A DNA stretch of 64,000 nucleotides from Oryzias latipes (taxonomy: Eukaryota > Chordata > Actinopteri > Beloniformes > Adrianichthyidae): contig NC_019876.2 in assembly GCF_002234675.1 (NCBI RefSeq), positions 28,719,196-28,783,195 on the forward strand, read 5' to 3'. Position numbers and translations under genes: made by a program. The notes under the pieces are model-generated. The model was given only the letters and a program-made list of their open reading frames with translations, did no database searches and had not been told where the DNA came from. Position 1 is the stretch's first letter. Each line of letters begins with the position of its first letter. Positions 36,301 to 47,900 of this stretch are shown here, piece by piece.

Positions 36301-37935
36301 CGTGACTTCATAATTGGGGTAGACGGTGAGAGGGCGCGTGGCAGGAATTTTCTGGTAAACCACACGTTAAAGGCACGTGCATGTTTGAATGACATCATGG
36401 TAAAGCTTCTGTTTGCACCTGGTCTGGTCGATCTGATGGATGTTTCTGTTCATTAATGGACACCAAAAAGTAGTCTATGTAAGTGTACTACAAGTATACT
36501 AAATGTATTCTTTATCTATACTACAAGTAAGGCAGTACACTTAATGTTTACTCATATTGTAAAAGAGTATTCAGTTAATAATAATAAAAATCATAATTGA
36601 TTTGATTTATTTGCGCTTTTCCAGAGGCTGAAAGTTCTTCCAATGTGTCTGTTATTCATTCCCTCCTCATTCATACTTGGTGATGACGGTTAGTACTCTC
36701 TCTACACTACATGTTCACGGTCTATGGTAGACTTTCTATAGTTACGCTCAAGGATTGGCTAAATAAAATAAGTGTAGTACTTTTTGTGGAGGGATAAGGT
36801 AGACTTTAGTTTTTGAAAGTCGTTCATTTGCACGGACAAAATAACTCTGCTCTTTAGGGTGAGGGACAGCGAGCCGCCGGGTGTGTAGGTGGGCTTTCTA
36901 GTCCTGGTCCATGTGGGAATTGTTCTGTTGGCCTCGTGGCTGGACACTCCTCTGAAAAGCTCAGACTTTTCTGTGGTGAGAAACAGTTATTTATCCCCCA
37001 CTTTATGCTGATGACTTGGTGGTTTTCAGTCCCGCAGCAGTCTTTCCATGCAGCGAGTCTTTATAAACTCTAAAATAGCTTTTTTTAATTTCAGTTTTTG
37101 CTTATAATCGTTATTTCCATGGAGTTAGGAGCTAAAATAAATGAGCTAGACAAACTACAAGTGTGCAGGAAGTAGCCGGGTCCTGAATGAGTCTGTGTGG
37201 TGATGGCTTTATGCAGCAGACGGGTCGAATGCAAGCCGATAACAGCAGAAACGGGGATCGGATGGGGCTCGTCCTGGCAACATTCGGTTCAGTTATGGCA
37301 CCGCTGGATGTGAAAGTGATCACAGATCACAGGTAAGAAGACCCGGCAGCTTCTGGATTTGGGGTTAAGGTTGCACTGCAGGGGTCCAGGTGAGCCCACA
37401 GAACATTCAGATTCTCGTCTTCATTGGAGCCCAAATTCAGACGTTTTCTGTTGACTGGGAGGAAACAGACTGGCTTCCTTCCAGCTCTGGCAGGCGTGGC
37501 TCCAGCAGCTCTCACAGGTGAACTCTGAACACCTGACGCCTGGAATGTACGGCATTCGTCACAAGGCGGCCAAAGGTCACATTTCCGATCCCTGCGGTAT
37601 GTCTCCTTTTGGCTCATCTTCATCTCTGATCCCCTGAAGAGGAGCCCATGTTCCCTCTGAGGGGACAGAAACTTTGTGGCTGGTGCCCCCCACCCCCCAT
37701 GAAAAACAAAGTGAAGTGAAACCAGACATTGGTGTGGTTTGACATGTTCCTGCAAGGCTAAACAGCCGCCTGAGAGCTCTTGAGAAACTGAGACCAGACA
37801 AAAAGGGTGCATGTGGAACCGGTCAGAGGGGCCGTTCACTGCATCCGCCGGCTCTCTTCAGGACTTCAAGATCTGACGCGGAAAGTCCAAACGTCTTCTT
37901 CAGGATTAAGGAGCACGCACAAACAGATTTTTGAG
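36301..37935. other. Intergenic DNA between dock11 and receptor B, no gene seen
   Basis: Contains repeated 'agtgtactacaagtatact'-type sequence near 36470-36790, loosely shared with 13800-13980. The open frame 37839-37327 on the minus strand has no recognisable domain. Confidence 0.4.
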
Positions 37936-37939
37936 AGAT

Positions 37940-37945
37940 TTTATT
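37940..37945 (-). terminator. Candidate dock11 poly(A) signal
   Basis: AATAAA on the minus strand 970 bases after the dock11 stop at 38913, followed by a T-rich region. This implies a 3' UTR of about 1 kb. Confidence 0.5.
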
Positions 37946-38912
37946 GGGAAAAAAACGGCTTTACAAAGTAAATCTGACGGATAGCTGCACCTCTGTCATC
38001 ACTGCAAAAACAAAAAAATCTCTGCAAAGTGGAGTTTTGATCTGAGCAGGGATTCAAAAAAAACCTCCAGATATACATACATTCATTTAGTATCATCCAT
38101 CCCAGCAGAAAACTCCACATAGTTGAATACTGATCTGCTTTTTTTTCAGTGTAGCACTTGGGAAATACTTGTTTTACCAGCATAAGTCGTTGTTTTGAGG
38201 CAGAGGAAGTGGATCAGGAGGCAGAGCACGAAGGCACTGGTTTGAAACCCAGAGGGGCGGCACGCTCCGGCCGCCGTCCGACCGCTGGGATCAGACCTGA
38301 GGATGGCGAGCAGCCTGGATCTGGGGTCATTTTTCTGCTTTGACATGACTGATTCCCTCTGAAATGATGACTTCATCCATGAAACTCTTCAGAATGAGCT
38401 CTGCTCTCTGGCGCTCTGCAGCGGCACAGGAGGCCTGACGCGCTCGCCCAGCGCCGCTCTAACGTGACTTATCTACCTTATCTAGACGTTTGCAGGAATT
38501 CGCCGTCTTTAGATAGCAGCAATCTGCCACGCAGATCGACTCGGGTTCGTCTGGGGGGGCGTGCTAGAACAGAACCGGTTTTGGGTGTTTTTTTGTTCTT
38601 TTTTTCCAATGCCGGCCTGGCACAAAGAGCCGAGAGTTTTGTCTGAAAAAAGCTGGGAGGGGGCAGGAAGGGACTTTCGTTGGAAGGTAACTGCTGAACA
38701 AGACAAAGTGCGTCACTTCCTGGCAGAACCCTGGCCTGACATGCACACGATCAGTCCGTGCTGCTGCAACACATTCTCATGACACGGCTTCTCTGATGCA
38801 TGCTTTAGATATTCATGCTGCAACGCCTTCAGAGTTTCTGCAGACACAGACGCCGGATTTATGTCCCTACAAGGCGATGGCGACGGACGGCGAAGATGGG
38901 AGGCGGGAGAGG

Positions 38913-41900
38913 TCAGCTCCGGTCGGTGGACGTCCCACTGATGGCACGAAACACGTGGAGAGAGTTCTGCAGCAGCGAGCGCATCATGTCCTCCTGGAAG
39001 ATCTGCATGCAGAGCAGAAGAAAAACCATGAAGACAGCGAGCGGCTGTGGGGCTACGGGAACCTCTGAGGGTCCATTCACACAGAAGGAGAGCGTCCCTA
39101 CATCTGACACAGGCGATGGTTACGCTAGTTCAGAGCAGGCAGCCGCAGCTGCAGCGCAGACACCAACGCAGACGTCGGTGTTTACAGCTGCAAAGTCTCA
39201 CGATGAACTACGCAGCACGTTTGTGCCGCCAAAAGGCTGGAGGAGGACCTGGCTGCAGACGACAGACGGCGCCGACATCATCGACCGGAAGCAGAATAGA
39301 CTGAACTTTAGGCGCTTTGGGGTTTTTTAACGCCTTAAATTTTGATTTATTGGTTCTGAAGTTAAGAATAAAATAATCCAAACTACTCAAGCGAATTATA
39401 GTTCTCCAAATAAAGCATGAAACTGTTGAACGCAACGGAAGTTTTTTTAAGGCAGACCTGCTCTTTGCTGAGGACTTTTGCTCCTAATCACATCTTTTTT
39501 GAATGAATTACAGGTTTTCCAAAGTTGAAACAACAAATGTTTGGATCATAACAAAAATATACAGCAACAGGAGGGAGACTCAACGAGCTCACGGCGCGAT
39601 TTCAGATCCTGTGCCACTTCAATTTAATACCTAAAGGTAAATGTTTCAAATTGCAACCAAGGCCAAATCAGTGGCCTTGTGGGGGAGTGTCCACCCTGAG
39701 ACTGGAAGGCTGTGGGTTCAAATCCACCGTTGAGTCTTACCAAAGACTAAAAAAGCCTTCCCGGTCAGCATTAAGGGGTTGGATTGGGGGGTGGGGTTAA
39801 ACCGCCAAATGGTTGAATACGACTGTGTCTGCACCTCACTGCAGGGGGGGGGGCGACAACCACAGGTTTGGTGACCCCATTTGCTCTCATTTTAGTGCCA
39901 ATTGCACCATCTATTTGGTAAAATAAAACATTAAGGATTATCAATGTAATTTATTCCAGATTAAATTGTTTGCCCCCCCTTCTTGGGCTGCCCCACCCCT
40001 GTGTTCGGATCTGGCCAATGATGTCGTCTGCAACCAGGTGGTGTTGAAAGGCTGGTCAGTCTCTTGACGCCTGCCAGTCAAACATTCATCCAGCCTGCGT
40101 CCTCCACATTATGTCGGGGCCTCCCAAAGGTGGGAGTGGTCCCACTCTGAGGGGAGATGCTCTGTGGGGGGGGGGGTTTGGCTTGTGAAGCAAGCGTGAA
40201 AGAGGAAAATGTTGACATGGATTTTTGTTGGACATCATCACCGATGGAAGATTCCAGTCTAGCAGGAACCTGAAAGTCAACCAGCAAATCGTCAGCCGCC
40301 AAATGTTTGCTGAGCTTCTGAAACAAACGTTGTTTTTACAAACCTGTTTTAGATCGAAGCGTTTTATTTCTGCACCACTTTCCATTATCTGCTGTGGTTT
40401 ACACACGGATAAACCAGCATCCACCGTTTTTCTTGGCACTGATGCCGAGTACATTTAGCGATCAAGTTTCTGGGTCGAGCTCGTGAAAAAAAAACAAAAA
40501 ACTTGAATTCTTTTAGCAAAAGTGGCACAACTGAAGATCCCATTACCTGTTCCTCCTTAAAGCTACAGGACAGCATTTTGGAGAAAAGAGAGGGCTTGGT
40601 TAGTTCCACAGCATTTGAGGGCAACACAAACACACAATGTTGTTGTTGTGCTTCAGCAAAGCGACATAAACACAAAGGACAGCTCTGCACACAGACACCA
40701 TGCTTGTTGGAGGGTTTTCCTTTTGCCTCCTCGTTTCTGTGTCTGGCTTTTTGCAGGAAACGTTGCTCATTTTGCCCAAACGTATTTGAGCTTTCACGTG
40801 TTTTTAGACTCATATGAGTCTTTTTTTTCACACCACTTCAAAACCTGGGAGACCAAAAAGTGCAAAGAAGAATAAATCATTTCATCACGATTTATGATTA
40901 TAATGGGGACACTAATGATTTAGTTTAACTTTATGAATACAATCCTGTCAATCCCAGTTAACTTTTAGAAAATTTTACAAAAATGTCAATGAAGACATTT
41001 TAAAATCTCAACTTTCCTTCAGAATAAAATGTGGACATCAAATGACCAAAGGGAGTTTTGATTATTCACTCATTTTAGGGGCAATAGCTTTAATTTAGTA
41101 TTGACCCTCCTTCTATTTATCCTATTTTATATATTATATTTAAATATTTATTAACATTTATTTTGAAATCCAACAGGTGAACCAATAATGGAGGTTTTCC
41201 AAAATATTAAGTTTCAAGAATATTTTGAAAAGACGGATTAAAAGCTTTTCAAGACTTTTTTTTTTTGTCACAAAGACGTCACTAAAGATGAGGAATATCT
41301 GTTTAGGTAAAGGTCAATCAGGACATTTTATTTTGAAAGGTTGAGCAGACGGACAAATGAGGATCTGGATTTCACGTGTGGACACGTGCAGTCGTCCAGA
41401 AAAGGGAGGGACTCGCTCATCTAGCTGAGAGGAAATGCAGTTTTTAATGGTTACAGTGTTTCCTGCTGCAATCACGAATCACTCAACGTCTGATCATGAG
41501 CGGCGATCCTCGTTAGGCCGCCGCCGCACCACGGAGAACGGCGGAAAGATGGGCGAAGGCAGCCGCCTCCGTGAGGAGTGAGGTCATGCCTGCAGGAGTG
41601 ACGCTCCCACCAAACACCATAAATGCGCTGAAAACGCCGTCTGTGGGCCACTTTAGATCAGCGTTTGGTGAGAATAAGGAAACGGTTTCACTGAGGCGGC
41701 GGTTTGCCCCCACACTTTCAGTGCGGCCCCCCGCCCTCCTGCAGCCCGGACAGGGACGACGGATGCTCACTTTCATGAACCACACAACGCTGATGGTCTT
41801 TAAGTCCACAGCCGCCTGCCGTGACAGGCTTCCCCTGACCCCCCCTGCCCTATCCTGGGCTGCCCCCTGGAATCTGTGGAGGTGGTGGGTGTTCTTTAAG

Positions 41901-44900
41901 GGGTCACCGATACTGCACCCCAGCTCCCACCCGCTGCATGAGAGCGCCGATGCCCCTGAGCAGCTCCTGCAGCCGCAGGAAGGAGGCAGCTCACAAATGC
42001 AGCTTTAAAATCGGTAAAAATGTAATTTTGTTTTGGCGCCCTCCCTTAATTTTGCACGTTGATGGTTTATGTTGTGAAGCTGACATGTACCCATACGGGG
42101 GCTGACCTGTACAGGTGCTGCAGGTTTCTGGGTGAATGGTCCAAGGCGCTTCACGGTCTTAGGCCAAACACCAAGAACACTTTGACACATGGGCGGGCAG
42201 GGCGGGAATCGAGCCTGCAATCTTCCAATCGGAGGTCGACCACCCTACCACCTCACCACGGCCGCCCCCAGGTTAGTGGAGGGTCGTAGGGAGGAGCAGC
42301 CGCACCTTTAGAGGAGCTCAGGTGCGTCTTGGAGTTCTCTCCAGGCTCGTACCACCTCAAGGGGACGTCATGAAAATGGAACGTACCACTGTTGTGCGTG
42401 TGGTAAATGTGTCAGTACATTATACTACACACACTTATGACCCAGGAGCGTGCACGTGTCACGTGAACAGAACTAGCACTAAGAAAAAGGTTCGATGACC
42501 TTGTTTGTGTTTGCGGCTTCAACAGCTTTGCCCGTTTTTCACCCAAAGAAGATTAAAGAAGATTAAAGTTTATCTGATCTAAACGGTTTATATATTTTTA
42601 GAATACAGATTTCCCTCAACGAACCCTTTTTTTATTTTTATTTTTTTACTGAAGTACAATTTTCTCCCCTTTGCACAGCAGTTATATCACAGCTGGTCGA
42701 GTTGACTTAAATGAAAACCTCTAAACTCTAAAGAAACATGTTTGTTTTGGTGTCAGAAGGATAATCCTCCCAGTCAACAGTTACAGTGAATTAACTCTTC
42801 TGCTCCAGGCTTGAGGGTTGAACCCCACTGTCACATCAGCTCCTAACAGAAATGCAGATCTCAACCCCCCCGGCGCCAACAGTTGCTAACAGCAGGCCCT
42901 ACAGGTGAGTCTGTCAAGCTCTTACACAACAGCTCCACCTTCATTTTCACTTTTTTTTTAAATAAACCCCCCATTTTCAGTCTAGAAGTTTAAAAGTTCT
43001 CAAAGGAACTTTGGTTGATCCACCTTTTGGTCTTTAGAACAATCAGAAAATGCATGCAGAGGTCAGAACAAGGACAGAAATCCAAGCTAGAACCAAATTC
43101 AAGCTGGAGGGAGTGTCAAAGTGAAAGTCATTCTTTCTGGGTTAGGGTTGGGCAGGCAGGCAGGTAGGTTTACCTGTTCATGGATAATGTCTGACAGCTC
43201 CTTCACCATCTCTTTAAAGTTGGACTTGAGCCCCTCGTGGTACTCAAACTGATCCTCCTTGATGAGGCGCTCATTGATGTCCAGGGCTATGCTGCACGCC
43301 TCCACGAAACGCCTGCATTTTTATTAAAAAGAAGAGAGAATAAAGGTCTGTGAGGTCAAAAACCCACCATGGGGATCTTTCTTGAGTTAAAAAACGTACC
43401 TGAAGACATCCCTGAGCTCTTTCACTTTCTTACTTCCAAACTGGTTGGTCTTATTGTCATCCAGGAATGCCCTTGCGTAGGCCATGGGGCCTGCGTTCAC
43501 CTGCAGAGGAACATGTCTGAGGCTGTTGCAAAGACACTGGAGCCATGGCTAAATAACACAGGGGCTTCCTGGCTCCAGGCGCTCTGCTGCTACAGCCTGC
43601 AACCACGCTGCAACGTCTAACTCATCCATACGGAGGCTTTGAGTTACAGCACTGCATTCTAGAAAATATGATTTATCGCAGACTTTTCTGAAAACCATTA
43701 GAGCCATTACTAGCATGCTTTTAGTGCAATAAAGCAAAGACTAACACTTTCTACAGAATGGAAACAAATGATGTTGTGATGAGGATTCATTCATCGCAGG
43801 TTTTCTTTCTAATTGAGCTAAAAAAAAAAGAAGACTCAGAGCTTCAAAGATTGTTGACATCGATCTCAACAACACAACTAGAATGTGTGTAGTTTACATG
43901 TTAAAGTCGTGTCCCACAGCCACTACGTACGCTTTGTGCATATTACACGGATGTAAAGTGGTCATCCGTGAATCTACGTGGAAAAAGTCAGAAAAGTTGC
44001 GGTCTTTAGGTGAAATGTTCACAGATGTATCAGGTATGAACACGCTAAGAACACGTAAACCAACGTAGAACATGAACCGTGTGATTATTGTGATGTTTAT
44101 CTGTAATTCATCAGTGATTCATGCATCAATGATGTCATCTGAACGTGATCTGTGCGCCGTATACGTGATCTAAAAGTTACACATCAGTGGTTTATGCATG
44201 AAAAGTCTGTTAGACAAACGTGGAACGCTCCTGGAAACATACACATTTGTGTTTCTCACAAAAATCACACACAATTGAATGGGTTTGTTCAAAAGGCGCC
44301 CAAGTCCAAGAGGTTTGTTTTTCCAGGAAATGATTGTAATTGCATAGCTTAAAGGGAGGCTACACCAAATGATTCATACTTTACCCAGATTTAGCTCCAG
44401 TTCATAGCTTACAAATGCTATAATATGAAGAACCTCACTTTTATCATTTCAGAGGACTAGCAAACTAAAGTCTCTGGACTTGGGCCCTTCTTGAATTAAA
44501 CAGGGGCGCTGCCATATTGGATAACTAGTGCTGCCATCTATGGGATAAAGCTAAACCCATGCAAGAGATGCCCAAGTCCAGGAATTTGCATCAATGCATT
44601 TTAAATGTCAAGCATAGTCAATACATTACAACAGACTTGGGACTTTTTTGCACATAATCAGAAAGCTTTTCTTCTGAAGACCATAGAACATATAATATCT
44701 CTATTTTGAAAAAATTGTAGACTTGGCCCCTTTTGAACTAACCGGTTCAATTGTAAAAGATTTACCTAATAATTGCATTTATACCACGGTCCGGGTGAAT
44801 ACTCGATTCTGATTGGCTGCTGGTTGTGCATTTAAAAAGTGATAACGCACAGTTATAACCGAACGCCCCAAAAGGAAGTTCCGGTCACCTATCTTAAATC

Positions 44901-47900
44901 GTCTGTTTCACTGCTTCTTTAAAACCACCTTTAGCTTCATCATCTGGACAAAAACAAGCGGTGAGAGGAGAACTTCCTCTCTGAACTGATGCTCTATTCA
45001 ACACATCGTGATCATCAGCATAGATATATAACTTTATATCGATGAATCTGGACTGCAGCAGTGGTGCGGCGCCTTGTCACATTACCATGACAAGGCGCTG
45101 CACCACATCCAAATCCAAAAAAATAAAAAACTCGCATTAGTTGTGCTGTTTTCTGACAACATCTAAAATCCTGCGTCGTTTTCTAAGACATAGTTTCTGC
45201 AGAGTGGCAGGAGTTCATCAGAAATAATCTGTATTTTCTCCTCTTAGCCTCAATATGGAGCTAGTTTTGTGTTCTCTCTCAGCCTCCAAACAAACTTGCG
45301 TGTCGGCGTCCAAGATAAAATCAACACGAGTGAAGCTTGTTTACAGCCTGGAATGCCATGTTTGGATGAAGACAGACACACTTTGGAAAATGTGACAAAC
45401 GCAAAGGAGGATCTGTAACTCAGCAGGGGGGCGGAGCTTAGGAGGGTCGGTCAACCTTTACCTGCACGGACACGCAGCCCTGCAGCTTGAGCTGCAGCTG
45501 AATCATGTCCACCTCCAGGCTGGAGCACAGCTTGGTCAGCTCGGCCGTGCGCGCCTTCATCTCGTCTATGGCCACGTCCACCGGCTTTAGCTCCGCCTGC
45601 TTCTCCCCCACCACCTCCACCCGCTTCTTGACGTAGGGGAAACTGCTGGAAGCTGGAAGGAAGAGAGCCGCGTGAAGCCAGCGCTGCTTTTAGACTTAAA
45701 AGACGTGCAGCCCAGAGGGGTCGTTCCAGGCCGTGACAGGAAAACGTCGCATCCTCAGCACACAACATAAACTCTGTGCATATTTCTTTTTGTTGACTTC
45801 TCGTGTGCTCTGCAGAAAAGTTGTGTCTGTCTGGAGTATTTCTCTGCCAAATCTGCTGCTTCTCTGTTGTTATTTTTTTTATCCCCATTCTGAACCACTG
45901 CAGCTGAGAGGTGAAAAAACTAAAACTTACATGCTGCTAAAAAGAAGCACAAATGATCTGATTCTAGAAATATTTAAACCAAAAACTGAAGGGAATGTGC
46001 ATGAAGTCAATAGGTGACGAGGAACTACTTCCTGCAGCGTGAACGACAGGAGCTCGACCCAAATTCCAGGTGAGATTCCAGGTGAGATCATGAGATTGGT
46101 TTTGCTTTTTTCCGTGAAAGCGTTTCTCGTTCATCAGTCACGCCTTTATTTGGGCATTTTGAGGCAGAAGATCAAACATGCCACTGTAGAATCATACGGA
46201 CGCCGTTCCAGTGACCGTCTGTTGCTCGCCGTTCCATCTGACCTGGGGGGAAAAAAGGCTTTTCTGCCCCCCCCCCCTACATGGAACACTCTACAAAAAA
46301 AAGCTGGACGTGAAAAGAACTCATTCCTCTGAATAGTTTTAAATCCAGGCTGCGAACGGAAGAGAAAGTCACTTTTAACTCTTCCTGTTTTACATAAACT
46401 CTCATTTTTTAATTTATTTTATTTTGTTTTGAATTTTTATTGTAAATGTAATTGATTGTTTCCTCCTAGCCAGGACTCCTGGATGGAAGCTGAAGGGGAT
46501 TCATGAGAGGAGAGAGCGTCTCTGAGGTCTGCAGACAGTCGTCTTTTGGTCAAATGAAGCCGTCAGGTTAATGTTTACTGAAGCTTTGGGTGGAATAAAA
46601 AGCCACGCAGCCTTTGGAGGCAGAACAGAGAAGAAAGAGTGAAAAAAAGAGATGGAACAGAGCCGTTTCTCTCCTCCTCTCACGTACTCAGCAGCACCGT
46701 CCTCCTCTTGCACTGCTCCTCCACGCCGCCGTGCTTCTTCCCCGACAGCGTGTACGGCGTCTCAAACACAAAGTGCTTGATGTTGTGGTTCTTCTCGAAA
46801 TCCGTCTTTTTCTCGGGCTCCTCCTTCTCCTCGAAGAAAGGCTTCACGAACGTCACCTGGATGTACGCAAACCTGGAGTCCAGCTCTTTGGGATTCACCT
46901 GTGGGGAGCCGGAGCAGACGGTCAGAAGAGCAACACCAGGCGTCAGGAGGAGCGCCGGATGCAGCGCACGCTGATCTTTTTAATGTGAGGTTTTCCGCAC
47001 AAACACACTCTTTCTAAAAGGGCCTTTGGCTGCAGCGGTCCGAGCTCACCTTGTTTGAATCCTGGATTATCTTGACGCTTTCCGGGCCAAACTTTTCCCC
47101 GTAGAGCATCAGCAGGCGCTGCGAGATTTCCGACAGGCCGGTGAGTTTCGGTTCTTTGTAAATGTACTCCTTCCCGTCCTCTTCCTCGAAGAAGCCCTGC
47201 TCAAGAGGTCACATTTTCAAAAAGTTCCCAAACTTTCCCTTTTCTTTGACAAAAACCAAACTTTTTTTATTTTATGTTTTACTCCATGGACTCACAGAAA
47301 TACAGATGCAACCACAACAACAGATGTACATTTCCACAGCCAGCAGCTCCACAGGTGTGTTTGTCCTCACCTGACCATAAAACGCCACCCGGAAGAAGGT
47401 CCCCAGCATTCTGCGGCCGGACTGAATCACCTCCATGATCTTGTTGTACGCTCTGTGCAGAGTCTCGTACAGGCGACTTAGTTTCTGCAAAAACAGACGT
47501 GCGTTTGCAGCTTTGTGTGACTGAGCTTCAACACAACAACACAAAAGATAAGCAAAGATCGGGTTCAGGTAAAACATAACAAGCATCCGCTCGCTGCAGA
47601 AACTCTTTCCAGCTTGTTCCGTTCTTAGTCAGACTACCTCATGGCACGTGGTTTTTATTAATTGTGAAAGGGCCTCAATCCTGCAAAATCAACTTTCTTG
47701 AGCTTTTAAACGTTTTATATTGTTAATTTCTGCGGTATTTCGATCTGAGTATTTCTCTAACAACCTGCTCTCTGAGCACCAGCCCCTCCCAATTAACATA
47801 AACGTGTCGACTCTCACATTGTGACATCACAAAGTGAGGAACAGCCCCTTCCAGGAAGAGTCTGCACTGCCAGCTCCGCCCCCAGGCTAACAGACACGCC

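Noticed and set aside
37327-37839. 170-codon minus-strand frame between dock11 and receptor B
   Set aside because: No domain, biased composition, and near the dock11 3' end. Treated as chance.
38815-39330. 171-codon plus-strand frame over the last dock11 exon
   Set aside because: It is antisense to a confirmed exon with no recognisable domain.
41571-42008. 145-codon plus-strand frame
   Set aside because: It overlaps the spliceable minus-strand candidate, has proline-rich unstructured composition and no poly(A) or splice context. Probably a shadow of GC-rich sequence.
42090-42275. Possible tRNA gene on the minus strand
   Set aside because: A- and B-box-like words are present but the acceptor and anticodon arms do not pair. 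A SINE head fits better.
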